The notes: generated by a model from the sequence alone, not told the origin. A stretch of 49,300 nt of DNA from Deltaproteobacteria bacterium (GCA_015492495.1 WGEY01000103.1:1-49300), one strand, 5' to 3'. Shown: positions 37,267 to 46,948, counted from the stretch's first letter. A program made the numbers and translations.

Positions 37267-38607
37267 TCAACCGATGTTGTAGAGCCTTATCTTGTAAAGC
37301 AGCGTCCTGTGGCTTATCTCGAGGAGCTCAGCGGCACGGGTCCTGTTGCCCCCTGTCGCCTCGAGCGCCCTCTTTATGAGCTCCTTTTCAAGCGCGGCCT
37401 CGGCCTTTTTTATGGACAGGGTATCCGGCCCCACGGGAAAATGCCCCTCCCTCTCCTTGAAAAGCGGCAGGTTGGCCGGCCTTATCTCGCAGGAGTCCTC
37501 GAGTATGACCGCACGTTCCATGACGTTTTCGAGCTCTCGGACGTTTCCCGGCCAATGGTAGGCACGCAGCGCATCCATGGCATCCCGGGTTATGCCCCTG
37601 ATGGGTTTGGAGTACTTCCTGGCGTACTTCTCGACAAAGAGCATTGAAAGCCCGGGGATGTCCTCCACCCTCTCCCTCAGGGGCGGCACCTTTATGGATA
37701 TGACGTTCAGGCGGTAGTACAGGTCCTCGCGGAAGTTCCCCTTCCGCGTCTCCTCCTCAAGGTCCTTGACCGTTGCCGCGACAACCCTTGCATCGACCTT
37801 TACGGACCTGGTATCCCCGACCTTTCTCACCTCCCCCTCCTGCAGCACCCTGAGAAGCTTGACCTGCAGTTCCTTAGGTAACTCGCCGACCTCGTCGAGA
37901 AATATGGTCCCTCCGTCAGCCTCCTGGAAGAGGCCGTTCTTGGTCCTCACCGCATCGGTAAAGGCCCCCTTCACATGGCCGAAGAGCTCGCTTTCAAGGA
38001 GGTTTTCAGGGATGGCCCCGCAGTTTACCGCGACGAACTGCCCGGCGGACCTCTTGCCGCTGGTATGGATGGACCGCGCTATGAGCTCCTTGCCCGTGCC
38101 GGTCTCACCGGTGATGAGTACGGTCGTGTCGTAATCGGCTATCTTCCTTACGAGTGCGAGTATCTCTAACATCTTCGCGTCATTTGCGTAGATGTTTCCG
38201 TACTCCCTGGCCGCCTCCTCCCTGAGCCTTTCATTCTCCCTCTTGAGCCTTTCCCTCTCCTCGGCCTTCTTTATGGTCAGAAGGACCTCGTCCGGCTTGA
38301 ACGGCTTTGATATGTAGTCATAGGCGCCGAGCTTCATGCATTCCAGGGCCGTATCTATCGTCCCGTAGGCGCTCATCATTATCACGCACGGGCTTACATC
38401 CATCTTTTTAAGCTCGCGCAGGAACCCGAGCCCGTCCATTCCGGGCATCCTTATGTCACAAAGGACGAAGTCGAACCCTTCCTTTTCAAGCGCCTTGAGG
38501 GCGCTTCGGGCGTCAGGGCTCGCCGAAGGCTCATAACCCTCCTTCTTCAGTATGACCGAAAGCATGTGGCGCATGCTCTCTTCGTCGTCTACAATGAGTA
38601 TCCTCAT
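37267..38607 (-). CDS. pilR: NtrC-family sigma-54 response regulator (PilR-type)
   Basis: The product has 446 residues. The receiver domain (1-115) carries the phospho-acceptor Asp in FDFVLCDIRMPGMDG. The AAA+ domain (about 140-370) has Walker A GETGTGKE, the sigma-54 loop as GAFTDA rather than GAFTGA, and Walker B GTIFLDEVGELP. A Fis-type HTH (GGNRTRAAELLEISHRTLLY) ends it. It activates sigma-54 promoters. Its ATG overlaps the kinase stop, and a sigma-54 promoter for minor pilins lies just downstream. Confidence 0.92.
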   Translation of the reverse strand: MRILIVDDEESMRHMLSVILKKEGYEPSASPDARSALKALEKEGFDFVLCDIRMPGMDGLGFLRELKKMDVSPCVIMMSAYGTIDTALECMKLGAYDYISKPFKPDEVLLTIKKAEERERLKRENERLREEAAREYGNIYANDAKMLEILALVRKIADYDTTVLITGETGTGKELIARSIHTSGKRSAGQFVAVNCGAIPENLLESELFGHVKGAFTDAVRTKNGLFQEADGGTIFLDEVGELPKELQVKLLRVLQEGEVRKVGDTRSVKVDARVVAATVKDLEEETRKGNFREDLYYRLNVISIKVPPLRERVEDIPGLSMLFVEKYARKYSKPIRGITRDAMDALRAYHWPGNVRELENVMERAVILEDSCEIRPANLPLFKEREGHFPVGPDTLSIKKAEAALEKELIKRALEATGGNRTRAAELLEISHRTLLYKIRLYNIG

Positions 38608-40136
38608 GACCTCCCTCTCTGCAGGATCACCCTGAAGACACTGCCCTCATCCTCCGTACTCTCCACCTCTATGGTCCCGCCGAAGGTCTTTATGATACCC
38701 TGCGAGACGAACAGTCCGAGCCCCGTGCCCTTGCCCGGCTCCTTCGTTGTAAAGAAGGGGTCGAATATCCTGCCGATGTCTTCCTTCCTTATGCCGCACC
38801 CGCTGTCCCGGAATGTAACAACTACGAACTCCCTCATCCTTCTCCTGCCCATGGCCGCCCCGAAGTCCGGATCCCCCTTGCGCACCTTGACCCCCTTCGT
38901 GGGCTCTACAGGTCGGGCTTCCGTAGAGGTCGCGACGACTATGGTGCCGGTCCCGCCCATGGCCTCGGCCGCGTTGAGGAGGATGTTCATGAAGACCTGC
39001 CTCAATTTATCCTCGTCTATGATAACAGGGGGTATGTCGTCTTTCAACAGAAGCTCGACCTCGACATCCCTGAAGGTGCTGTCATGGGAAAGGAGCGCCA
39101 GCGTCTCCCTCAAGAGGGCGTTCACGTCGACCTCGCGCAAAGGCTTGTCCGAGGGGCGAGAGATGTCCAGAAAGTCCCTTACTATCCTGTTTATCCTCGA
39201 TATCTCCCTTTCGGTCCTCTCGAGGATATCCCTTTCCTCCTCTTCGTCATCGACCCCTTTGCGAAGGATATCGAGGTAGCCGCTCACCGCCCCCAGGGGG
39301 TTGCCTATCTCGTGGGCAATCCCTGCGGCAAGCCTTCCGACGGCGGCGAGCGTGGATGTCCTCAAAAGCTCCTCCTGGGTCTCCACCAGCTCGGCGTTCA
39401 CCCTTTCGAGCCTCTTGATCTCCTCCTCCAGCCTGTCGGCCATCGTGTTGAACTTGGCCGCCAGGCTCCCTATCTCGTCGTCCCTCTCGACCACGGCCCT
39501 TCTGTCGAGGTCCCCGGCTGCTATGAGCGAAGCCGTGCTTTCAAGCCTCCTTATCGGCCTTATTATGAAGACCGAGAGAAAGTACACGCCGAGTGCTATG
39601 ATAATAACCGAATCAACGACGGCATACAGCACTATGAACCTCTGCATGCCCGAAATGGAGGAGGCTATATCCGCGAGCGACACCGTAAACGCCGCATCGA
39701 ACGAGGTCGTCCCGCCGGGTTTAGCACCGGTCTCCACGTACAACATGGTCCCTGGCCCCTTGAGCCACCCGCCCCCTATCCTGTAGATCTTTATACCGTC
39801 CCCGAAGGAGATCATCTCCCCTTTGTCAGTCGGAAGCCTCCCCTCCGAAAAGACCACGCTTCCGGAACGGTCCTTCACGCGCAGGGCCGATATGCCGACG
39901 CTTCTCATCAGCTCCCTGCCGTAACCCTCGAGGGCGGAGGCCTCGCCGCCCTTCAGCGCATCGTCAAGCGTAACGCGCAGGATATCCGCGGCCTTACGGG
40001 CCTCAAAGAGCTTGCTCGAAAGGGCGTTCCTCTGGATTATGGAAATACTGAATATCCCCAGAAATCCTATCGCTGCAAGCGTAAGGATGATGATACCAGT
40101 AACAAGCTGGGTCCTTATACCCAGAACAGACCTCAT
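38604..40136 (-). CDS. pilS: Membrane histidine kinase, partner of the PilR-type regulator
   Basis: The product is 510 residues from the ATG at 40136, which overlaps the pilD stop as ATGA. A first membrane helix (about 9-30), a periplasmic sensor segment (about 31-165), and a second helix (about 170-195) precede HAMP (FIIRPIRRLEST), a coiled coil, HisKA (GIAHEIGNPLGAVSGYLDIL) and HATPase (NILLNAAEAMGG, FRDSGCGI, GTGLGLF). It phosphorylates the adjacent PilR-type regulator. Classical PilS has six membrane helices and senses pilin; this one has two with a periplasmic sensor, so the signal may differ. Confidence 0.9.
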   Translation of the reverse strand: MRSVLGIRTQLVTGIIILTLAAIGFLGIFSISIIQRNALSSKLFEARKAADILRVTLDDALKGGEASALEGYGRELMRSVGISALRVKDRSGSVVFSEGRLPTDKGEMISFGDGIKIYRIGGGWLKGPGTMLYVETGAKPGGTTSFDAAFTVSLADIASSISGMQRFIVLYAVVDSVIIIALGVYFLSVFIIRPIRRLESTASLIAAGDLDRRAVVERDDEIGSLAAKFNTMADRLEEEIKRLERVNAELVETQEELLRTSTLAAVGRLAAGIAHEIGNPLGAVSGYLDILRKGVDDEEEERDILERTEREISRINRIVRDFLDISRPSDKPLREVDVNALLRETLALLSHDSTFRDVEVELLLKDDIPPVIIDEDKLRQVFMNILLNAAEAMGGTGTIVVATSTEARPVEPTKGVKVRKGDPDFGAAMGRRRMREFVVVTFRDSGCGIRKEDIGRIFDPFFTTKEPGKGTGLGLFVSQGIIKTFGGTIEVESTEDEGSVFRVILQRGRS

Positions 40137-40933
40137 AGCCCCAGGATCCTCGTCGTGTACCAATTGACGAGCGCATCACCGTACAAAAGATAGGCCACCG
40201 CGCCCAGTGAGAGGAACGGTCCGAAAGGTACAGCGTACTTCGTCTTCTTTCCGAAAAAGAGCATCAGCGAAACACCTGTCAGAGCGCCGGCAAACGAACC
40301 TGCAAACAAGGTGAAGAGAACCCCCTTCCAGCCGGTGAACGCCCCTATCATCGCAAGCAGCTTCACATCCCCCATGCCCATGCCCTCGTGGCCGCTGATC
40401 AAGTAATAGACCGCCGCTATCAGAAGCAAGAGCCCGCCGCCGAGTGCAACGCCTGTGGCGGACTCCACGGTCCCCGGGTACAGCGCCCGGTAAGAAGAGT
40501 AGGAGATCGGTACAGAGGCCAAAAGACCCGCAACCACGCCGGGAAGGCTGATAACATTGGGTATTATCCTGTGGTCGATGTCTATGAAGGTGATGACTAC
40601 GAGGGAAGCGGTAAAGACGGAATATACGGCCAACTCAGGCGTAAGTCCGAACCTGCGGTAGAGGGCCACCCAGAGAATAGCGTTGAGGGCCTCGACCACC
40701 GCGTACCTCGGCGAGATACGCACGTTGCAGCTTCGACACCTGCCGCGAAGAGCCACGTAACTCAGGATCGGGATATTGTCGTAGAAGCGTACAGGCGACT
40801 CACATGCCGGACACCTCGAGCCTGGTGAGACTACCGATCTTCCGAGAGGGATTCTGTAGATACAGACGTTAAGGAAGCTGCCGACGGATGCCCCGACAGC
40901 GAAGATGAATATGTGTATAAGAGCCTCGGGCAA
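40133..40933 (-). CDS. pilD: Prepilin leader peptidase / methyltransferase
   Basis: The product has 266 residues from a TTG at 40933, preceded by GAGGA. The N-terminal domain carries two CxxC pairs (CPAC and CRSC) for zinc. The catalytic aspartates sit in FIDIDHRIIPN and GMGDVKLLAMIGAF. The rest is membrane-embedded (multiple helices). It cuts prepilin leaders and methylates the new N-terminus of the pilins encoded nearby. It precedes the pilS/pilR genes with a 4-base overlap. Confidence 0.94.
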   Translation of the reverse strand: MPEALIHIFIFAVGASVGSFLNVCIYRIPLGRSVVSPGSRCPACESPVRFYDNIPILSYVALRGRCRSCNVRISPRYAVVEALNAILWVALYRRFGLTPELAVYSVFTASLVVITFIDIDHRIIPNVISLPGVVAGLLASVPISYSSYRALYPGTVESATGVALGGGLLLLIAAVYYLISGHEGMGMGDVKLLAMIGAFTGWKGVLFTLFAGSFAGALTGVSLMLFFGKKTKYAVPFGPFLSLGAVAYLLYGDALVNWYTTRILGL

Positions 40934-40981
40934 TTGCTGTCCTCAATACCTTTGCATCCCGAATCACGCTGCGAGGTCATT

Positions 40982-41404
40982 TTAAAGGGTCTCGGGCAGG
41001 TAGTTCTTCCTTGTCTCTTCCACCATCCTTACCATGTCACCCGTCACCCTTATGGCCTCCCTGGCATCCCTTTCTGTTATGACCTCCGCCGGTATGCCGC
41101 CCGGAATGGCGTCAGGGAAGCGTGCGGTCTTGTAGTATATGTCCAGCCTGCCTGAGCTCGACACAAAGTCCTTGAAGCCCTCCTCATAGGTGATGGCCCT
41201 CTCCAGCAGTTCCACGACGGAACGCGTCTCCCGGGCATCCTCCTTGTTGAGGAAGAGAAAGGCCCTGAGCGCCTTTGCCGCAGCCTGCTGGGCCCAGAAG
41301 CATGCCGGCCCGTGGAAGCCCCCTTCGAGGTTCCACTCGGCGACCTTCAGGTCGTACTCGGCCTGCCTCAGCCACCTGTCGGATTCCTTTGCGAGCACTT
41401 CCAT
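40982..41404 (-). CDS. HEPN-domain protein without a visible nucleotidyltransferase partner
   Basis: The product is 140 residues from the ATG at 41404, preceded by AAGAGG six bases away. An earlier GTG at 41440 is in frame. The HEPN four-helix bundle shows WLRQAEYDLKVAEWNLEGG and FWAQQAAAKALRAFLFLN. The usual Rx4-6H RNase motif is not evident: the RFPDA segment is not followed by His, and the tHdl segment reads ETRSVVELL. HEPN proteins usually pair with MNT nucleotidyltransferases as toxin-antitoxin modules; none is adjacent. It lies between argJ and pilD. Confidence 0.8.
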   Translation of the reverse strand: MEVLAKESDRWLRQAEYDLKVAEWNLEGGFHGPACFWAQQAAAKALRAFLFLNKEDARETRSVVELLERAITYEEGFKDFVSSSGRLDIYYKTARFPDAIPGGIPAEVITERDAREAIRVTGDMVRMVEETRKNYLPETL

Positions 41405-41440
41405 AAGTAACCTCTTGATTTTTTTGTCGTCCGCCCGCAC

Positions 41441-42655
41441 CTATGTACGGTAGGCGGAGTTGAGCCTTACATAGTCATGGGAAAGGTCCGTGGTCCAGAG
41501 CCTCGAGGAGCGACGGCCGGCGTTCAACTCTATCCTTACCTTAACATCCCTCTTTCTGATGGCCCTCTTCGCTTCCTTCTCCTTACCTGTATCGACGCCG
41601 CCGCTCATAACCTTAACCCCGTTGAGCGTTACTTCCACCCTGTCGGGGTTGAATACGGCCCCGGAGGTGCCCAGGGCCACGATGATCCTGCCCCAGTTGG
41701 GGTCTTCGCCGAAGAATGCCGTCTTGACAAGAAGCGAACCCGAAACGGCCCTCACCGCCCTCTCGGCGTCCGCCCTCGTCGCTGCCCCGAGGACCTCTAT
41801 CTCCAGAAACTTCGTGGCCCCCTCGCCGTCCCTTACTATCATGTGGGCAAGCTCGGTGGAGAGTTCCTTCAAGAGCCCTGTAAACGCCCTGTACCCGCTT
41901 GAGCCTGCGCTTATGCGGGGGGCGCCGGAAAGGCCGTTTGCGAATACAAAGACCGAGTCGTTCGTCGATGTGGCGTCATCGACGGTGATACGGTTGAAGG
42001 ATGCATCCACGGCTTCACCGAGTGCCCTGTTCAAAACGGTGTGGCCAACGGAGGCATCTGTCACAAAGAAGGCGAGCATCGTCGCCATGTTCGGACAGAT
42101 CATGCCGGCCCCCTTTGCGATGCCGAGTAGACTCACCCGCGTCCCGTCGACATCCACACGGCCTGAGGCGATCTTGGGAAAGGCATCGGTCGTCATTATG
42201 GCTTCGGCGGCATCAAGCCACCCCGAAGGGCTCAGTTCATCCACAAGCCTCGGTACTGACGGGATGATTCTGTCCATCGGAAGGGGCACGCCGATGACAC
42301 CGGTTGATGCGACAAGCACCTCACCGCCTTTCGCCCCAAGGGCCTTCTCCGTGGCCCTGCACATCTTTTTTGCATCGTCCAGCCCCCTCCTGCCGGTACA
42401 GGCGTTGGCATTGCCGCTGTTTATTATTATGCCCCTGGATATCCCGCGTGCGATCCTGCGGATATCGAGGACCACAGGGGCCGCCTTCACCCTGTTTGTG
42501 GTGAACACCCCGGCGACGGTGCACGGATGATCGGCCGCAATAAGCGCCAAGTCCTTTACTCCGCCTTTCTTTATTCCCGAAGCTATGCCAGATGCCCTGA
42601 AACCGGGAACCGTAGGTGGGGACTTCCTGGAGGGGATGGGTCGTCTGCGCTTCAC
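41441..42655 (-). CDS. argJ: Glutamate N-acetyltransferase / amino-acid acetyltransferase
   Basis: The product is 404 residues from a GTG at 42655, preceded by GGGAG and just 1 base after the secA stop. This matches the family length; an upstream frame would add about 50 Arg-rich residues that lie inside secA. The self-cleavage motif KGAGMICPNMATMLAFFV gives alpha and beta chains, with the new N-terminal Thr as nucleophile. It transfers acetyl from acetyl-ornithine to glutamate in cyclic arginine synthesis, and may also use acetyl-CoA. Confidence 0.95.
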   Translation of the reverse strand: MKRRRPIPSRKSPPTVPGFRASGIASGIKKGGVKDLALIAADHPCTVAGVFTTNRVKAAPVVLDIRRIARGISRGIIINSGNANACTGRRGLDDAKKMCRATEKALGAKGGEVLVASTGVIGVPLPMDRIIPSVPRLVDELSPSGWLDAAEAIMTTDAFPKIASGRVDVDGTRVSLLGIAKGAGMICPNMATMLAFFVTDASVGHTVLNRALGEAVDASFNRITVDDATSTNDSVFVFANGLSGAPRISAGSSGYRAFTGLLKELSTELAHMIVRDGEGATKFLEIEVLGAATRADAERAVRAVSGSLLVKTAFFGEDPNWGRIIVALGTSGAVFNPDRVEVTLNGVKVMSGGVDTGKEKEAKRAIRKRDVKVRIELNAGRRSSRLWTTDLSHDYVRLNSAYRT

Positions 42656-42656
42656 A

Positions 42657-45365
42657 CTATCTCCCGCAGCACTTCTTGTACTTCCTGCCGCTTCCGCACG
42701 GGCAGGGCTGGTTCCTGCCGACCTTCTTTGCCGAGCGTTTTGCAGGGGTCTTCTTCGGCTTTTGCTGTTCCTGCCCCGGGGCGGCTGCATCCTCGCCCCT
42801 GTTAAGGACAAGTGACTCTTCCCTGGGCCGTTCCTCGACCTCTCTTACGGCCTCCTCCGCATGCACCTGGACCTTGAAGAGCCTCTCTGTGACCTCGCTC
42901 TTGAGCCTCGCTATCATCCCGGAGAAGAGCTCGAAGCCCTCCTTCTTGTACTCGTTCAGCGGATTCTGCTGCGCGTAGCCGCGCAGCCCTATACCGCTCT
43001 TCAGGTGGTCCATGGTGAGAAGGTGATCCTTCCACAGGTTGTCGAGCGTATGGAGCATCATTATCCTTTCAACCTGCGAGATTATCTCTTCACCTATGGT
43101 CCGGACCTTGTCCGTGTAGAACGCCCAGACCCTGTCGTTTATAAGCTCGACCAGATCCTCCCTGTCCCCCGCATCTACGAGGTCCTGCTCACCGATCCTT
43201 ACCCCGAACTGCTTGAAGACGGCGTCACCGAGCGCCGCGGCCTTGCCATCTTCGAGGCGCGACTTCTCGTCAACGTGGCCCGAGACCAGATCCTCAACAA
43301 CCTCCGAGGTGAACTCCTTCACCATCTCCCTCAACCCGCTCTGGGAGAGTATCTGGCGGCGGTAGTCGTAAACCACCTGCCTCTGCTGGTTCATCACATC
43401 GTCATACTCGAGAAGGTGTTTCCTTATATCGAAGTTATGCGCCTCGACCTTCTTCTGGGCGTTCTCCACGGCCTTGGAGATGAGACCGTGCTCTATGGGG
43501 GTGTCCTCTTCCATGCCGAGCTTGTCCATGATCGATGCGATGCGGTCGCTCGCAAAGATCCTCATGAGGTTATCCTCAAGCGAGAGGTAGAACCTGGACG
43601 AGCCCGGATCTCCCTGGCGCCCCGAGCGCCCCCTGAGCTGGTTGTCTATCCTCCTGGATTCGTGCCTCTCGGTGCCTATTATGTGAAGCCCCCCGAGCTC
43701 CAGGACCTTCTCCCTCTCCTTCTCGCATACGGCCTTCGCCTCTTCCAGGGCCGCCCGGTACTCCTCTGTGGTATCGTCCTTGCCGGCCTTCTCAGCGGCC
43801 ATGAACTCGGGATTTCCGCCGAGCACGATGTCGGTCCCGCGGCCGGCCATGTTGGTCGAGATGGTCACGGCCTTGATCCTGCCCGCCTGCGCGACTATCT
43901 CGGCCTCCTTTTCATGGTGCTTTGCGTTCAATACATGGTGCTTGATGCCCGCCTTCTTAAGCATCTCGGAGAGCCGTTCCGAGTTCTCGATGGATATCGT
44001 ACCCACAAGGACAGGCCTTCCCTTCTCGTACCACTCCTTTATCTCCCTCACGACCGCCCTGAACTTCTCCTTCTCGGTCTTGTATACCAGGTCCGTGTAG
44101 TCCTTGCGGATCATGGGCTTGTTGGTCGGCACCACTATGACATCAAGGTTGTAGATCGAATGGAACTCCGCCGCCTCTGTATCGGCGGTACCGGTCATGC
44201 CTGCGAGCTTTTCATACATCCTGAAGTAGTTCTGGAAGGTTATGGAGGCAAGTGTCTGGTTTTCGCTCTCGATCTTGACCTTCTCCTTGGCCTCAACGGC
44301 CTGGTGCAGGCCGTCGCTCCAGCGCCTGCCGGGCATGAGACGGCCCGTGAACTCATCGACTATCACGACCTGGCCGTCCTTGACCACGTAGTCTATGTCC
44401 CTCTTGAAGAGGACGTGGGCCCTCAGCGCCTGGTTCACATGGTGCAGGGTCTCTATGTGCCTGGGGTCATAGAGGTTGTCTATCTTCAGGAGCTCCTCGA
44501 CCTTGCTTATACCATCCTCCGTAAGGTATGCCCGCTTTTCCTTCTCATCCACGGTGTAGTGGACGTCCTTCTTCAGAAAGGGTATGATCGCATCTATCTT
44601 GTAGTACTTGTCCGTACTCGCCTCTGCGGGACCTGATATTATGAGCGGGGTGCGGGCCTCGTCTATTAGGATGGAGTCCACCTCGTCCACGATGGCGTAG
44701 TTGAGGTCGCGCTGGACATACTCGTCCAGGCTGAACTTCATGTTGTCCCTCAGGTAATCGAAGCCGAACTCGTTGTTTGTTCCGTAGGTGATGTCCGCGA
44801 GGTAGGCCTCCTTGCGGCTGCAGGGCCTCAGGTGGAGGTGGCGCTGGTCCGGGCCAGAAAAGTCCGGGTCATATATGAAGCTAGCCTCATGCTGTATGAC
44901 GCCTATGCTGAGGCCCAGCGCATGGTAGACAGGCCCCATCCACTGGGTATCCCTCTTGGCGAGGTAGTCGTTCACCGTAACGAGGTGTGCCCCCTTGCCA
45001 GAAAGGGCGTTGAGGTACATGGGGAGCGTGGCGGCAAGGGTCTTACCCTCACCCGTCTTCATCTCGGCGATCTTTCCTTCGTGCAGCACCACCCCGCCTA
45101 TGAGCTGCACATCGAAGTGGCGCATCCCTATCCTTCTTCTTGCGACCTCCCTTACCGCGGCAAAGGCCTCTGGTAATATATCGTCAAGAGACTCCCCGCC
45201 GGAGAGCCTCTGCCTGAACCTGTCGGTCAGCGCACGCAGCTCCGCGTCGGAGAGGGCCTTCATCTGCGGCTCGAGCGAATTTATCTTGTCGACTATGGGC
45301 CTTATCCTCTTAAGCTCCCTGTCGTTCTTTGTGCCGAAGACCTTTTTTAGAACCGAACCTATCAT
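42657..45365 (-). CDS. secA: Preprotein translocase ATPase SecA
   Basis: The product has 902 residues. The nucleotide-binding domain has Walker [31 protein letters not shown] and the [10 protein letters not shown] block. The C-terminal zinc tail reads [18 protein letters not shown], which binds SecB and lipids. It drives preproteins through SecYEG using ATP. The ATG is preceded by GCGAGG. A leader of about 155 bases with a 12-bp hairpin precedes it. argJ follows after 1 base, so the two are coupled. Confidence 0.98.
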   Translation of the reverse strand: MIGSVLKKVFGTKNDRELKRIRPIVDKINSLEPQMKALSDAELRALTDRFRQRLSGGESLDDILPEAFAAVREVARRRIGMRHFDVQLIGGVVLHEGKIAEMKTGEGKTLAATLPMYLNALSGKGAHLVTVNDYLAKRDTQWMGPVYHALGLSIGVIQHEASFIYDPDFSGPDQRHLHLRPCSRKEAYLADITYGTNNEFGFDYLRDNMKFSLDEYVQRDLNYAIVDEVDSILIDEARTPLIISGPAEASTDKYYKIDAIIPFLKKDVHYTVDEKEKRAYLTEDGISKVEELLKIDNLYDPRHIETLHHVNQALRAHVLFKRDIDYVVKDGQVVIVDEFTGRLMPGRRWSDGLHQAVEAKEKVKIESENQTLASITFQNYFRMYEKLAGMTGTADTEAAEFHSIYNLDVIVVPTNKPMIRKDYTDLVYKTEKEKFRAVVREIKEWYEKGRPVLVGTISIENSERLSEMLKKAGIKHHVLNAKHHEKEAEIVAQAGRIKAVTISTNMAGRGTDIVLGGNPEFMAAEKAGKDDTTEEYRAALEEAKAVCEKEREKVLELGGLHIIGTERHESRRIDNQLRGRSGRQGDPGSSRFYLSLEDNLMRIFASDRIASIMDKLGMEEDTPIEHGLISKAVENAQKKVEAHNFDIRKHLLEYDDVMNQQRQVVYDYRRQILSQSGLREMVKEFTSEVVEDLVSGHVDEKSRLEDGKAAALGDAVFKQFGVRIGEQDLVDAGDREDLVELINDRVWAFYTDKVRTIGEEIISQVERIMMLHTLDNLWKDHLLTMDHLKSGIGLRGYAQQNPLNEYKKEGFELFSGMIARLKSEVTERLFKVQVHAEEAVREVEERPREESLVLNRGEDAAAPGQEQQKPKKTPAKRSAKKVGRNQPCPCGSGRKYKKCCGR

Positions 45366-45460
45366 TTTTTCCTCGCAGGTGCACGGCGCACGCCGTTACA
45401 GCGCCCCGTACCGACGCTATTTTCGTACCCGCGCACCCGTCCTCGTATTTAAATCTACTT

Positions 45461-45495
45461 CAGGGAAGCCCCCAAAGCCTTGCGGGGCTTCCCTG
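45461..45495. promoter_or_regulatory. Strong hairpin in the secA leader
   Basis: CAGGGAAGCCCC (45461-45472) pairs perfectly with GGGGCTTCCCTG (45484-45495), an 11-base loop between. It lies about 95 bases before the secA start, on the transcript side of the probable promoter. No U-tract follows on the minus strand, so it is not a classical terminator. It could affect mRNA stability or translation. Confidence 0.5.
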
Positions 45496-45527
45496 TGATC
45501 AAAGTGTGACTGATCGGATTTTTTACC

Positions 45528-45536
45528 ATGATAACA
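45528..45536 (-). promoter_or_regulatory. Probable extended -10 promoter of secA
   Basis: On the minus strand TG-T-TATCAT occurs at 45536-45528, an extended -10 with 5 of 6 matches. No good -35 hexamer is seen, which such promoters can lack. Transcription would start near 45521 and run about 155 bases to the secA start. Confidence 0.4.
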
Positions 45537-45572
45537 CATTCTTGCGTACAATTCCACATAACCGGAAGGGAC

Positions 45573-45606
45573 AAAAAAAACCCAGACGGAAAACCTTCCG
45601 AAAGGG
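45573..45606 (-). terminator. Rho-independent terminator after the M23 peptidase gene
   Basis: On the minus strand CCC, a 3x3 internal loop, then CGGAA/TTCCG with a 4-base loop, then GGG, is followed by eight T residues (45580-45573). It lies about 90 bases after the M23 gene stop and separates it from secA. Confidence 0.75.
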
Positions 45607-45694
45607 CTCCTTAATACGGATCATGCCTCGCAGGGACTCTTCATTCGCTGCAAACACCGTACCGTGAGGGCGTGATCGGCAGCGACCCTGGTAC

Positions 45695-46603
45695 TCAGTT
45701 CAGGACATACCTGGAAGGGTTTACGTGAACGCCGTTTACCACCACTTCGTAGTGAAGGTGCGGACCGGTGGAACGTCCCGTATTACCCATGGTGGCTATC
45801 TTGTCCCCCCTCTTCACCTTCTGTCCCACCCTGACGTTGATCTTAGATAGGTGGCCGTAGCGTGTCTTTATGCCGTAGCCGTGGCTGATCTCGAGCATCT
45901 TTCCGAGATAACGCATCCTTGTGATCCTCGTCACTATCCCGTCGGCTGGTGCTATAACGGGTGTTCCGACCCTGTTGGCGATGTCCATTCCCTTGTGCAT
46001 GTGCCTGCGGCCCGTAAAAGGGTCCCTTCTCTTTCCGTATGTCGAGGTGATCCATCCACGTGTGGGCAGTATAGAAGGGGTGGAGGCGAGTATCGAAGAC
46101 TGCTTGATCAGGAACTCCTGCAGCTCGGTGAAGCTCTTTTCCTGCATATCGGCCTCGATCTCGAGCTGCGCGATATCGGAGTGCATGTTCTCTATGAGCT
46201 CCCCCCTCTTGTCCTCTATCGAAAGGAAGTACTCATCGTCCGAGGAGGTGCCGCCCATTCCCATCACCTCCCGGTCGGCCGGGGCCGGCTCCTCGAGGTT
46301 GGCTATGATACGGAGCTTTTTATCGAAGCTCTTGAGCTTGGACATCCTCGTTTCAAGCTCGCTTATCTTCGCGGACAGGCTCTGAAGCTCTATCTTCTGG
46401 GATGTGTTTTCCTTTTTTATCCTGTTCAGCTCGCGGACCTTCAACCTCATATTACCGTAGTCCACGGCTATGTATATGCACAGAAGCATGAAGGCGACAA
46501 AGGCTATTCTGCCTGCATTGTACAGGGCGAACGGAACCTTGTACTTCTTGGCCTTGGATGAATCACTGGGCAGGAGGAATATGGTTATGAACCGTTTCTT
46601 CAA
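45695..46603 (-). CDS. M23 (LytM-type) peptidoglycan endopeptidase
   Basis: The product is 302 residues from a TTG at 46603, preceded by AAGGTGGAG seven bases away. A further TTG at 46630 has no ribosome site. One membrane helix (about 30-50), a coiled coil (about 55-100) and a linker precede the M23 domain (about 190-302). Zinc ligands are in HKGMDIA (His and Asp) and the HLHYEV motif, both intact, so it should be active. It cuts peptide cross-links in the periplasm, or regulates amidases if it acts like NlpD/EnvC. It ends before a terminator. Confidence 0.9.
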   Translation of the reverse strand: MKKRFITIFLLPSDSSKAKKYKVPFALYNAGRIAFVAFMLLCIYIAVDYGNMRLKVRELNRIKKENTSQKIELQSLSAKISELETRMSKLKSFDKKLRIIANLEEPAPADREVMGMGGTSSDDEYFLSIEDKRGELIENMHSDIAQLEIEADMQEKSFTELQEFLIKQSSILASTPSILPTRGWITSTYGKRRDPFTGRRHMHKGMDIANRVGTPVIAPADGIVTRITRMRYLGKMLEISHGYGIKTRYGHLSKINVRVGQKVKRGDKIATMGNTGRSTGPHLHYEVVVNGVHVNPSRYVLN

Positions 46604-46948
46604 GGGTGAACTCCACCTTATTATGTCCAAAATTTTAGAAAATCAGCCCTTTGTAATCGAAAAACGGTGAAAACAACGCGATGAAACACCCCTGTTCCGC
46701 ACAATCCGGCCCCTTGAGCCCAGCCGGTACCGCGCAACTATACATTTGCACAAACCTATTGTATTGTCAAGATTTTTTAATGGTTTTTGTTACTGTTGAC
46801 TTAAGAAAGATAACAATGTAAATTAGTACAATATGCTTTGAAGCTCCCCCGAGCGGTCTCAGGGAATCTTCTCATGTAAGGAGTTATACGATTACATTTC
46901 GCTCGCGATGCATGTTCAAATAAGACAAAAGGAGTGTAATACATTAAC
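46604..46948. other. Divergent promoter region between the M23 gene and tolQ
   Basis: This region of about 345 bases is strongly AT-rich in its centre (46740-46840) and has no gene. It holds the plus-strand promoter listed separately. On the minus strand a perfect TTGACA (46770-46765) could be the -35 for the M23 gene. Its best -10 (TATAGT at 46743-46738) is 21 bases away, too far for a normal promoter. Confidence 0.5.
46796..46824 (+). promoter_or_regulatory. Sigma-70-type promoter of the tol operon
   Basis: TTGACT (46796-46801) and TAAATT (46819-46824) are separated by 17 bases within AT-rich DNA. The -35 matches 5 of 6 and the -10 matches 4 of 6. Transcription would start near 46831, about 118 bases before the tolQ ATG. 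Confidence 0.55.

Larger units (their letters stand above)
45366..45694. other. Intergenic region between the M23 peptidase gene and secA
   Basis: This 329-base region contains, in minus-strand order, the terminator at 45573-45606, the extended -10 promoter near 45530 and the secA leader hairpin at 45461-45495. I see no gene in it. Confidence 0.6.

Noticed and set aside
42656-42811. Arg-rich N-terminal extension of ArgJ
   Set aside because: It lies within the secA 3' end in another frame. The GTG at 42655 gives the family's usual length and start.
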